A DNA stretch of 59,683 nucleotides from Melioribacteraceae bacterium (GTDB taxonomy: Bacteria > Bacteroidota > Ignavibacteria > Ignavibacteriales > Melioribacteraceae). Below the pieces are notes generated by a model. The model was not told where the DNA came from. It was given only the letters and a program-made list of their open reading frames with translations, and did not search any database. Location of the stretch: contig JAKIUC010000025.1 of assembly GCA_021647785.1 (NCBI GenBank), positions 1-59,683 of the forward strand. The letters run 5' to 3'. Below are positions 9,094-16,726 of this stretch, one piece after another (position 1 is the stretch's first letter; every line of letters starts with the position of its first letter). The position numbers and the translations under genes are program-made.

Positions 9094-10983
9094 TTGAAAT
9101 GGAGGGTACAAATATTATTATTAATTCTGTTGCCACTTAAATTATTAACTGCTCAGTCCGACTCACTAAAATCAGTTGAATACATTTTAAATAACTTCAT
9201 TAATTCAGCAGAAATTGAGAAAGAGGATTCGGAACTTTATGATTTAATTGAATACTATTTAGACGAACCCATTGACTTAAATAGTGCCAGTAAATCGGAT
9301 ATAATGAAACTTCCCTTCGCCAACATTGACGAAGCTAACCTGATTATAAAATATCGTAACAGTAATGGAAAAATATTTTCTTATGGCGAGTTAAAATCCA
9401 TCGAAAATATTTCGGTAAGATTTATTGAATTACTTCAACTTTTTACTTATTTGAAAAAAGGGGAAACTAATTTTAGCCAATCAGCATTAGCAAACTATGA
9501 TTTTAAAATCCGTTCAAGAATTAATTATAACTTCAAAAAAAAGGAAGGTTATAAAACTGGATATTTTGTTGGCTCACCTCTTAAAATTTACAATAGGGTA
9601 AAGTTAAATGCACATTCCAAAGTGTTAGTTGGTGCATTGTTTGAAAAGGATGCGGGTGATAAATCTTATTTCGATTTTTATTCGTACTACATCCAAGTTA
9701 ATAATTTGTTTTCTGGTCTTAGTATTCTTGCTGGTTACTATACAATGGAGTTTGGTCAGGGACTTGCAATGTGGTCGCCATATTCTTTTTCAAAAAGTAG
9801 TGATGCAACAAACTCGATAATTAAAAGAGCACGAGGTACTTCACCCTACGCCAGTGCTGGCGAATACTCGTATTTAACTGGAATGGCTATTAAATACAAG
9901 TCAAAGTATTTATCAATAACTCCATTCTACTCAATTGAAGATGAAGATTATTTTAGCAGTAATAAAAACACTTTCGGAATTTCTCTTTCAGTTACACCAA
10001 TTGAGAACATTAATATATCAACATTCTACTACCAGCAATTTCAAAAAGCCAGTCCTAATCTTTCCAGTTTGATGGAGTGGGAAACTAATAAATATCTCTC
10101 TTTTGCTTACGATGCTAATTATAATAACCTCTTTATTACGGGTGAGTTTTCAATTTACAAAAACTCTGTAGCCAGTATTAACACTCTGCAATTATCAATT
10201 CATAATAATTTTCTTTTAATTGCATCAATAAGAAATTATCCTAACACGTATAAAAGCTACTACGCAAAGGGCTTTGGTGAAACCAACAGAACCAACAACG
10301 AATTTGGTGTTTACTTTGGTGTGAAATGGAAAACTCAATTTGGGATAATTAATTTTTATCTTGACCAATTTAAGTTTCCAAACAAAGGTACAGCAATCCC
10401 CTTGCCCAGCAACGGTAATGAAATATCAGCAAGCTATTCTTTCAAACCTATCCACAATGGAAATTTATTTTTTAGATACTTCAATGAAAAAAAAGATGTT
10501 CTTGAATTGATGGGAAGTGAAAACAAAATTATTACTCGCACAACAAATAAATTGCGAAGTGAATTTTCGTTTCAGTTAAATAGAGTGTTGAGGCTAAAAT
10601 CAAGAATTGAATTATTGCATTTATCAAAAAGTAAAATAGGGATAAATGAGAATGGCTTACTTCTGTTCCAAGATTTTCAATACAAAATAAAATCTAAAAT
10701 AACAGTTTATGGTAGAATAATATTCTTCCAAACAGATAGTTTTGCATCACGTATTTATGAGTTTGAAAATGACTTAATTGGCGTTATGACTAACCAACCC
10801 CTCTGGGGAAGTGGAATTAAATTCTATCTCTTATTACGATACAATCCATTCGGGAATTTCAATGTATCAGCAAAATACTCGGAACTCTACAAACCAAACG
10901 AAACCTCTTTAGGCTCTGGTTACAACTTGATTAAAGGTAATTTGGAGAACAAAATATCGCTTCAAATTGATTATTCATTTTAG
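9094..10983 (+). CDS. Helix-hairpin-helix plus outer-membrane barrel protein
   Basis: 629 residues. Signal peptide about 1-20 (LKLLTAQ). Residues ~55-115 hold ComEA-like helix-hairpin-helix units (PIDLNSASKSDIMKLPF, then YGELKSIENIS), which in cytosolic proteins bind DNA. From about 130 to the end it is aromatic-rich beta-strand sequence ending in a C-terminal Phe (IDYSF), typical of an outer-membrane barrel. Such fusions are seen in Bacteroidota/Ignavibacteriota but I know of no tested function. The start is TTG one base after the previous stop; AGGG precedes it. Confidence 0.65.
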   Translation: MKWRVQILLLILLPLKLLTAQSDSLKSVEYILNNFINSAEIEKEDSELYDLIEYYLDEPIDLNSASKSDIMKLPFANIDEANLIIKYRNSNGKIFSYGELKSIENISVRFIELLQLFTYLKKGETNFSQSALANYDFKIRSRINYNFKKKEGYKTGYFVGSPLKIYNRVKLNAHSKVLVGALFEKDAGDKSYFDFYSYYIQVNNLFSGLSILAGYYTMEFGQGLAMWSPYSFSKSSDATNSIIKRARGTSPYASAGEYSYLTGMAIKYKSKYLSITPFYSIEDEDYFSSNKNTFGISLSVTPIENINISTFYYQQFQKASPNLSSLMEWETNKYLSFAYDANYNNLFITGEFSIYKNSVASINTLQLSIHNNFLLIASIRNYPNTYKSYYAKGFGETNRTNNEFGVYFGVKWKTQFGIINFYLDQFKFPNKGTAIPLPSNGNEISASYSFKPIHNGNLFFRYFNEKKDVLELMGSENKIITRTTNKLRSEFSFQLNRVLRLKSRIELLHLSKSKIGINENGLLLFQDFQYKIKSKITVYGRIIFFQTDSFASRIYEFENDLIGVMTNQPLWGSGIKFYLLLRYNPFGNFNVSAKYSELYKPNETSLGSGYNLIKGNLENKISLQIDYSF

Positions 10984-11081
10984 TTATCCAAATTAATAAT
11001 AGAAAAACTTTTTTTGCTAAATTTTTAGTTTTTTTTCATCTCTTTATTTCTTTTTTGATATGAATTTTTATTATATTTAAT

Positions 11082-11100
11082 TGTTACACTTACCGTAACA
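11082..11100. promoter_or_regulatory. Palindromic operator upstream of the isocitrate-type dehydrogenase gene
   Basis: TGTTAC-N7-GTAACA, a perfect 6-bp inverted repeat. The same motif, with an almost identical spacer, lies at 18034-18052 upstream of the PrpD-family gene. Seven bases downstream is TAATTTTG (11107-11114), which fits the Bacteroidota -7 element TAnnTTTG, so the operator sits where a regulator would touch RNA polymerase. The regulator is unknown. Confidence 0.65.
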
Positions 11101-11155
11101 TTACACTAATTTTGCAGATATTTTTTTTATAAACAGATAAATAAAGGATAAGAAA

Positions 11156-12334
11156 ATGAGAACAATCGTATCGATGCCTGGTGATGGTATAGGCAAAGTT
11201 GTTTTACCCGAAGCTATTAGATTAATAGAAGCAGCCGGCTTTAAAGCAAATTATGTACATGCTGATATTGGCTGGGAGTTTTGGCAAACAGAAGGGAACG
11301 CACTACCACAGCGTACACTTGATTTATTGGAAGAACATAAAATTGGTCTTTTTGGTGCAATCACATCAAAACCAAAAGATGCAGCGGCGGCTGAACTTGC
11401 ACCTGAATTGCAAGATAAAGGTTATGTCTATTTTTCTCCAATAGTTGGTTTACGTCAACATTTTGATTTGGATATCTGCACTCGTCCTTGTAAAGCATTC
11501 AAAGGAAATCCGTTAAATTTTATACGACAAGATGGTAAAGGCGGATTTGAAGAACCAATGGTTGATACTGTGATTTTTCGCCAAAACACAGAAGGAATGT
11601 ACGGTGGTATTGAGTGGACAAATCCGCCTGCCCAAGTTCGCGAGGCTTTAGAGACACATCCAAAAATGAAAAAGTTTGCACATGTTAAAAGTGAAGATAT
11701 GGCAATATCAACACGCATACTCTCACGTCAAGCAACACAACGTATTATTAGAGCCGCATTTGATTATGCAAAAAAATATGGATACAAAAATGTAACTGTT
11801 TGTGAAAAACCAAATGTACTTCGTGAAACTTCCGGAATGATGTTGAAAGAAGCACAGAACATTTCAAAGGATTATCCGGAAATTCAACTTTGGGATACTA
11901 ACATTGATGCACAGATGATGTGGTTAACAAAAAACCCTGAAGACTATGGTGTAATTGTTGCAGAAAATATGTTCGGCGATATTATTAGCGATGGCTTTGC
12001 TGGCTTAGTTGGCGGCTTAGGATTTGCATGTTCAGCCAACATTGGTGACGAGGTCTCTGTTTTTGAACCAACTCATGGCTCTGCTCCAAAATATGAGCAA
12101 CTTAGCCCAAGTATTGTAAATCCTATTGCAATGTTCCTTTCTGCTTGCATGATGCTTGACCACATTGGCGAAAAAGAGATTTCTGATAAAATACGAAAAG
12201 CCATTGCCGAAGTTATTGAAGAGGGTAAAGCTAAAACTTACGATATGATGAAAATCCGCGGTGGTGCTGATGTATTTGAAAAAGGTGCTTGCACAACCGA
12301 AGAGATGACAGATGCAGTAATTGCGAAACTGTGA
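11156..12334 (+). CDS. Isocitrate/isopropylmalate-type dehydrogenase, probably isocitrate dehydrogenase
   Basis: A 392-residue beta-decarboxylating dehydrogenase. PGDGIGKVVLPEA is the N-terminal motif; SPIVGLRQHFDLDICTRP holds the substrate-binding arginines and resembles NAD-IDH3; RQNTEGMYGGIE, NMFGDIISDGFAGLVGGLGF and FEPTHGSAPKY complete the signature. It should oxidise isocitrate to 2-oxoglutarate (or run in reverse). A homoisocitrate dehydrogenase is possible because the neighbouring aconitase is homoaconitase-like; sequence alone does not settle it. It is first in the citrate block, under the 11082 operator, and is followed by a strong terminator before the HD gene. Confidence 0.82.
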   Translation: MRTIVSMPGDGIGKVVLPEAIRLIEAAGFKANYVHADIGWEFWQTEGNALPQRTLDLLEEHKIGLFGAITSKPKDAAAAELAPELQDKGYVYFSPIVGLRQHFDLDICTRPCKAFKGNPLNFIRQDGKGGFEEPMVDTVIFRQNTEGMYGGIEWTNPPAQVREALETHPKMKKFAHVKSEDMAISTRILSRQATQRIIRAAFDYAKKYGYKNVTVCEKPNVLRETSGMMLKEAQNISKDYPEIQLWDTNIDAQMMWLTKNPEDYGVIVAENMFGDIISDGFAGLVGGLGFACSANIGDEVSVFEPTHGSAPKYEQLSPSIVNPIAMFLSACMMLDHIGEKEISDKIRKAIAEVIEEGKAKTYDMMKIRGGADVFEKGACTTEEMTDAVIAKL

Positions 12335-12354
12335 GAGATATTAAAACTATAGGT

Positions 12355-12395
12355 AAGTAAGGGAGATTTTTTCACCTCTCCCATCTTACTTTTTT
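12355..12395 (+). terminator. Terminator/attenuator after the dehydrogenase gene
   Basis: AAGTAAGGGAGA (12355-12366) pairs with TCTCCC..CTTACTT (12377-12391) with a two-base bulge, followed directly by a T run. It lies between the dehydrogenase and HD-domain genes. Confidence 0.75.
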
Positions 12396-12408
12396 CTTTA
12401 GAGGAAAT

Positions 12409-12957
12409 ATGAGCGATAAAATAAAAAAAATCTGGCCAGAAATTGACTGGATTAAAAATGAAGAATTAAAACAAAAGGTTACTGATAGCTGGGTTCATGC
12501 AATTGAAAATAGTGTGCTTGAACCAGAAGATTTGGAGAAGATTCCTTTCTCTTTATTAATTCAAAATTGCAATATTACTTTTATGAACCATAAGAGAACT
12601 GTTGTACAGCTTAGTGTTGATATGGCAAAACGTATGCAAGAGAATTTTGGTAACGAAATTAAGATTGATATGGATTTGCTAATTGCTGGTGCAATCTTAA
12701 TTGATGTTGGTAAATTGCTTGAATATGAAATGGTTGATGGAAAACTGAGTACAAGCAGCTTTGGCAAGTATGTTCGCCATCCATTTAGCGGTATTGGAAT
12801 TGCTCAACAATTTGGCTTACCGCCTGAAGTACTTCACATGATTGGCACGCATTCTAAAGAAGGAGATATCGGCAAGCGTTCTGTTGAATCACAAATTATT
12901 CATCATGCCGATTTTGTGAGTTTCGAACCATTTCAAGAAGCGAAAACGATAACGTGA
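12409..12957 (+). CDS. HD-domain protein lacking the HD histidine
   Basis: 182 residues with the HD-phosphohydrolase layout: first His in MNHKRTVVQLS, then AGAILIDVGKLLEYE where the usual HD doublet should be, then RHPFSGIGIA, IGTHSKEGD and HHADFV. The doublet reads Ile-Asp, so one metal ligand is missing and catalysis may be altered or lost. Substrate unknown; HD proteins usually cleave nucleotide phosphates. The last three residues (TIT) and the stop lie inside the left inverted repeat of the four-helix-bundle cassette, so the original C-terminus may have been replaced. Confidence 0.7.
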   Translation: MSDKIKKIWPEIDWIKNEELKQKVTDSWVHAIENSVLEPEDLEKIPFSLLIQNCNITFMNHKRTVVQLSVDMAKRMQENFGNEIKIDMDLLIAGAILIDVGKLLEYEMVDGKLSTSSFGKYVRHPFSGIGIAQQFGLPPEVLHMIGTHSKEGDIGKRSVESQIIHHADFVSFEPFQEAKTIT

Positions 12958-13526
12958 AATGTGAAACGGCAAATGTGAAAATCTGAAGTCTCTATATTTT
13001 TTCAAGTGCAATTGCTCTGATTTATTTCTAATTTTAATCTCACTTTTAATAAAAACGAAGGGATACCATGTTAAAATTAAATCACAAAAATCTTGATGTT
13101 TGGAAAGTTTCTATGAAACTAATTAAAGAAGTTTACTTATCAACAAAATCTTTTCCAAAAGAAGAACTATTTGGATTAGTTAGTCAAATGAGACGTGCTG
13201 CTGTTTCTATAATTTCAAATATTTCTGAAGGAGCTGCTCGAAAAAGCACAATTGAAAGAAAACGATTTTACGAAATTGCTAGAGCATCACTTGTTGAATT
13301 AGACACGCAATTTGAGATATCGTTTGAGTTGAATTATTTAAAGAAGAAAGAAACTAGCAACATTGACAAATTATTAAATCATACTTTTGCTTTACTCTCT
13401 AACCTGATAAAAAGTTGACTAAAATTTATACCTTCTTTTTAAGTAACAGAACAAGTTTAGATAAAAAAGATTGTAAATATAGAATGTCTCTTTTTCATGT
13501 TTGACATTTGCCCTTTCACATTATCG
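12947..13526. mobile_element. Four-helix-bundle gene cassette with terminal inverted repeats
   Basis: The left end (12947-12980, CGATAACGTGAAA then GGCAAATGTGAAA) matches the reverse complement of the right end (13493-13526, CGATAATGTGAAA then GGGCAAATGTCAAA) with a short gap. The only gene inside is the 116-residue four-helix-bundle gene. The cassette lies between the HD gene and the aconitase gene; its right end runs to 8 bases before the aconitase start and touches its ribosome-binding site. No transposase is present. Confidence 0.6.
13068..13418 (+). CDS. Four-helix bundle protein (23S IVS-like family)
   Basis: 116 residues of the family first seen in 23S rRNA intervening sequences: LDVWKVSMKLIKEVY, then FGLVSQMRRAAVSIISNISEGAAR, then FYEIARASLVELDTQFEIS. 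The SI..NI.EG motif is diagnostic. Members form pentameric helical bundles and are widespread single-gene insertions; a relative (Avd) serves diversity-generating retroelements, but no reverse transcriptase is here. The gene is intact and has GAAGGGA upstream of its ATG. Its position inside inverted repeats suggests a mobile cassette. Function unknown. Confidence 0.85.
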   Translation: MLKLNHKNLDVWKVSMKLIKEVYLSTKSFPKEELFGLVSQMRRAAVSIISNISEGAARKSTIERKRFYEIARASLVELDTQFEISFELNYLKKKETSNIDKLLNHTFALLSNLIKS

Positions 13527-13534
13527 GAGATAAT

Positions 13535-15511
13535 ATGCCCCAAAATATAATTGAAAAGATAGCCCAACGGTTTGCTGTTGAATTGGATGATGGAGCCATT
13601 GTTAATAGCGGAGATTTCATTTCCATCAAGCCAGCACATGTTATGACACACGATAACACTGGTGCAGTTATTCCAAAGTTTAAATCTATTGGTGCAACTA
13701 AACTTGCCAACCCTCGCCAAGTTGTGCATACGCTTGACCACAATATTCAAGATAAAAGCGAAAAGAATCTTGAGAAATATAAAAATATCGAGGCATTCTC
13801 AAATTCTGTTGGGGCTGATTTCTATCCAGCCGGTCGTGGAATTGGGCATCAAGTAATGATTGAAGAAGGCTATGCTTGGCCCGGGACAATGGTTGTGGCT
13901 TCCGATAGTCATTCCAATATGTATGGCGGAATTGGTGCACTTGGCACTCCCATTGTACGAACAGATGCTGCATCAATATGGGCTACTGGAAGAACTTGGT
14001 GGCAAATTCCTCCAATTGCAAAAGTTGTTTTAACTGGTAAACTACAAAACGGAGTTACTGGAAAGGATGTAATAATTGCCCTTGCCGGATATTTTAACAA
14101 AGATGAAGTTCTAAATCATATAATTGAATTTGCTGGTGATGGAGTAAAAGAACTTTCGCTCGATAAGAGATTGACCATTGCAAATATGACTACAGAATGG
14201 GGTGCACTCGGTGGCGTTTTCCCAATTGATGAAGTAACAACAAATTGGATAGCTAAACGAATTGGAAAAGTAAAAGCTCGCGGATTGCAGGGCGTTCCCT
14301 CCGATGCTGATGGAAACGGTGAACAACCAAGAATGAACACTACAAGGTTGCAAGCATTAAAAGATGATATACAAAATCTTAAACCAGATGCAGATGCATA
14401 CTATGCAAAAGAGATTACAATTGATTTAACTTTAGTTGAGCCTATTGTTGCTGGACCAAACTCTGTAAAAGTTATGAACACCGCTTTGGCATTGAGCAAA
14501 CAAGATATTAAAATTAATAAAGCATATTTGCTCTCCTGTACAAATAGCCGTGAAGAAGATATTGCAGAAGCTGCGAGAATTTTAAATGGGAAAAAGATTG
14601 CAGATGGAGTTGAGTTTTATGTTGCAGCAGCATCAAACGAAGTGCAAGCAGAGAGTGAACTCAATGGCGATTGGCAAATACTTTTGGATGCAGGTGCAAT
14701 TCCTCTTCCTCCTGGTTGTGGACCCTGTATAGGACTTGGAGTTGGATTGCTTGAAGATGAAGAAATTGGAATATCTGCAACCAACAGAAATTTTAAAGGT
14801 CGTATGGGTTCCCCTACTGCATTGGCTTATCTTGCATCCCCTGCTGTGGTTGCGGCATCTGCAATTGCTGGTAAAATTACTTTTGATGGAAATTATTCTG
14901 GTTCTAATATTTCTGCTGATATTAAGATTCTTCCAAAACCAGAGAGAAAGATTGCAGAGGTAAATATTATTGATGGATTTCCAGAATTAATTGAGGGCGA
15001 TTTATTATTCTGTCCTCAAGACAATTTAAACACGGATGGAATTTATCCTGGCAAATACACATATAATGATGACTTTACTCCGGAAGACCAAGCAAGAGTT
15101 GTAATGGAAAACTACGATCCAGAATTTGGAAAGATTGTTAAAGAAGGTGATATTCTTGTTGGTGGATTTAACTTTGGTAGTGGAAGTTCCCGCGAACAAG
15201 CTGCTACAGCATTGAAATATCGTGGAGTACAACTTGTAATTACTGGCTCTGCAAGTCAGACTTATATGCGTAACGCCCTTAACAATGGATTCTTAGTACT
15301 CGAAGTTCCAGAATTAGTTAATGATTTCAAGAATAAATTTAGCGATAGCAAACTAACTATTGAAACTGGAATAAAAGCAAAGATTGATTTCAAAAAATCA
15401 AAAATATTTGCTGGAGATTTGGAGTATTCAATAAGTCCCGTTGGTACTGCCGCACAGGAATTAGTTGTAGTAGGTGGATTGGAGAATTGGGTAAAAAGAG
15501 AATTAAAATAA
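13535..15511 (+). CDS. Aconitase-family hydratase, homoaconitase (Lys4)-like
   Basis: 658 residues. Iron-sulfur cysteines are in LLSCTNSR and PPGCGPCIGLG; the swivel domain follows (GFNFGSGSSREQA). Motifs such as FYPAGRGIGHQVM, ATGRTWWQIPP, GISATNRNFKGRMGS and NTDGIYPGKYTY closely follow fungal mitochondrial homoaconitase as I remember it, rather than AcnA or AcnB. In this setting it probably interconverts citrate, aconitate and isocitrate; homocitrate-type substrates are possible. I start it at ATG 13535, which has CGGAGA just upstream, not at the TTG 27 bases earlier. Its final 49 coding bases are repeated after the neighbouring toxin module. Confidence 0.85.
   Translation: MPQNIIEKIAQRFAVELDDGAIVNSGDFISIKPAHVMTHDNTGAVIPKFKSIGATKLANPRQVVHTLDHNIQDKSEKNLEKYKNIEAFSNSVGADFYPAGRGIGHQVMIEEGYAWPGTMVVASDSHSNMYGGIGALGTPIVRTDAASIWATGRTWWQIPPIAKVVLTGKLQNGVTGKDVIIALAGYFNKDEVLNHIIEFAGDGVKELSLDKRLTIANMTTEWGALGGVFPIDEVTTNWIAKRIGKVKARGLQGVPSDADGNGEQPRMNTTRLQALKDDIQNLKPDADAYYAKEITIDLTLVEPIVAGPNSVKVMNTALALSKQDIKINKAYLLSCTNSREEDIAEAARILNGKKIADGVEFYVAAASNEVQAESELNGDWQILLDAGAIPLPPGCGPCIGLGVGLLEDEEIGISATNRNFKGRMGSPTALAYLASPAVVAASAIAGKITFDGNYSGSNISADIKILPKPERKIAEVNIIDGFPELIEGDLLFCPQDNLNTDGIYPGKYTYNDDFTPEDQARVVMENYDPEFGKIVKEGDILVGGFNFGSGSSREQAATALKYRGVQLVITGSASQTYMRNALNNGFLVLEVPELVNDFKNKFSDSKLTIETGIKAKIDFKKSKIFAGDLEYSISPVGTAAQELVVVGGLENWVKRELK
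15444..15492 (+). repeat. Direct repeat, copy 1: 3' end of the aconitase gene
   Basis: 49 bases of coding sequence (codons for TAAQELVVVGGLENWV) repeated at 16071-16119 with one mismatch. The intervening ~580 bp carry a toxin-antitoxin module. Confidence 0.9.
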
Positions 15512-15546
15512 AATATAAATTAGTATATTTCGACAAATAACAATGA

Positions 15547-15735
15547 ATGATAATGTTGACAAAAATTAAACTTAAAGAGCAGATTGAAAAATTTCCGGAA
15601 GAATTTTCAATTGATGAGTTGATTGAAAATTTAATCTTAATTGAAAAGATTGAAAAAGGGAACAAACAATCAGAAAACGGAGATGTAATCTCAGAACACG
15701 AAATGGAAAATGAAATTGAAAAATGGTTCGAATAA
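15547..15735 (+). CDS. Small antitoxin-like protein of a RelE/ParE module
   Basis: 62 residues, acidic, helical, no motif I can name beyond a general addiction-module antitoxin look (EQIEKFPEEFSIDELIENLILIEKIEKG). It overlaps the toxin gene by 13 bases, the usual antitoxin-first arrangement. The start may be the ATG at 15547 or that at 15553. It lies between the two copies of the aconitase 3' end. Confidence 0.65.
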   Translation: MIMLTKIKLKEQIEKFPEEFSIDELIENLILIEKIEKGNKQSENGDVISEHEMENEIEKWFE

Positions 15736-16019
15736 ATTGGACATTTCAAGCAAAAAGTGACTTAAAAGCAATCGCTGAATATATTTCAAAAGATTCTAAG
15801 CGTTATGCAAAACTTCAAGTTAGCAGACTTAAAAATCGGACAAGAATATTAAAAACTCAGATACGTGCAGGTAAGATTGTACCTGAAATTAACAAAGAAA
15901 ATATTCGAGAACTAATTGAAGGAAACTATAGAATCATTTATAAAATAGTGGTAGATAATCAAATTGATATTTTGACAGTTCATCACTCAGCAAGAGACTT
16001 AACAAGAAGAAAGATATAA
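15723..16019 (+). CDS. RelE/ParE-family toxin
   Basis: 98 residues with the ParE/RelE pattern: an N-terminal WTFQAKSDLKAIAEYIS helix, a central GKIVPEINKENIRELIEGNYRIIYKI and a C-terminal ILTVHHSARDL. GNYRIIYKI is the typical core strand with its Arg. It would be a type II toxin (gyrase inhibitor or ribosome-dependent RNase). ATG at 15723 inside the end of the antitoxin gene. No defect is visible. Confidence 0.8.
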   Translation: MVRINWTFQAKSDLKAIAEYISKDSKRYAKLQVSRLKNRTRILKTQIRAGKIVPEINKENIRELIEGNYRIIYKIVVDNQIDILTVHHSARDLTRRKI

Positions 16020-16070
16020 TAAATACAGCAAGTAACATACAATATAAAAATTGGACAAAAAGTACTATTA

Positions 16071-16119
16071 GTACTGCTGCACAGGAATTAGTTGTAGTAG
16101 GTGGATTGGAGAATTGGGT
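16071..16119 (+). repeat. Direct repeat, copy 2: displaced aconitase 3' end
   Basis: 48 of 49 bases match 15444-15492. In the matching frame it continues to its own ending (WVKKQIS, stop), different from the ending now used by the aconitase gene. This looks like the original tail pushed downstream by insertion of the toxin module. Confidence 0.85.
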
Positions 16120-16209
16120 TAAGAAACAGATTAGTTAAAAAGTTTTTACCGTAGTGGACGCATTGTATGCGTTCACTGCAATTACAGCAACAAATGGGAA
16201 CAAACTGAA

Positions 16210-16659
16210 ATGGAAACTTATAGGCAAACATTAGACAATCTTCACCCAATGAATAGAAAAAAACAATTTTCTTTTTATATTTTTGCCGGGATAGTTTATT
16301 TAGCAATAGGTATTGCAAACTACTACAGAAATAACCAAGATATGTTGATTATTTCTATTTGGGTTTTAGGTGGCTTAGGTTATATAATAATTGCATTTTT
16401 TTATAAAAACAGAAATGAGAAATTTTTTATTGAGTTTAACAGTACTGAAATCAATGCAAATGTTTCTACTTTTACATCCTTTAGTATAAAGTGGGATGAA
16501 ATTAAAGAAATAAAAATGAAACCAATTAGTATCGAATTTTTATTAAATTCAAACGATAGTAAAGAAATATCTTTGGGTTCTTTTTATTATGCAAAGGTAA
16601 TTGAAATAAAATCAAAACTGAAAGAATTTGCTGATGAGAAAAGGATTGAGATAGTATAA
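16210..16659 (+). CDS. Small membrane protein with two transmembrane helices
   Basis: 149 residues. Two hydrophobic helices at about 22-40 and 46-65 are followed by a soluble beta-rich domain (FFIEFNSTEINANVSTF, then IKWDEIKEIKMKP) that resembles PH-like/YcxB-type membrane-associated domains. I do not recognise a specific family. Ribosome-binding site weak. It stands alone, convergent with the LD-carboxypeptidase gene. Confidence 0.6.
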   Translation: METYRQTLDNLHPMNRKKQFSFYIFAGIVYLAIGIANYYRNNQDMLIISIWVLGGLGYIIIAFFYKNRNEKFFIEFNSTEINANVSTFTSFSIKWDEIKEIKMKPISIEFLLNSNDSKEISLGSFYYAKVIEIKSKLKEFADEKRIEIV

Positions 16660-16686
16660 AAACTTATCCTACAAACTGTTTTATTC

Positions 16687-16716
16687 TGTAGTAAACGAAA
16701 ATTTTCATTCACTACA
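16687..16716. terminator. Hairpin between convergent genes
   Basis: A 30-base inverted repeat with arms TGTAGTAAACGAAAA and TTTTCATTCACTACA (13 of 15 pairs or wobbles) between the ends of the membrane protein gene and the carboxypeptidase gene. It can work in both directions. Confidence 0.6.
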
Positions 16717-16726
16717 ATTTATAAAT

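Noticed and set aside
13068-13418. Intervening sequence within a 23S rRNA gene
   Set aside because: The protein family is the same, but there is no rRNA sequence on either side.
13508-13534. TTG start upstream of the aconitase ATG
   Set aside because: It lies inside the cassette's inverted repeat and lacks a ribosome-binding site, while ATG 13535 has CGGAGA.
16153-16177. Hairpin AGTGGACGCA..TGCGTTCACT after the displaced aconitase tail
   Set aside because: A good stem but no T run; could be the former aconitase terminator or chance, so not listed as a terminator.
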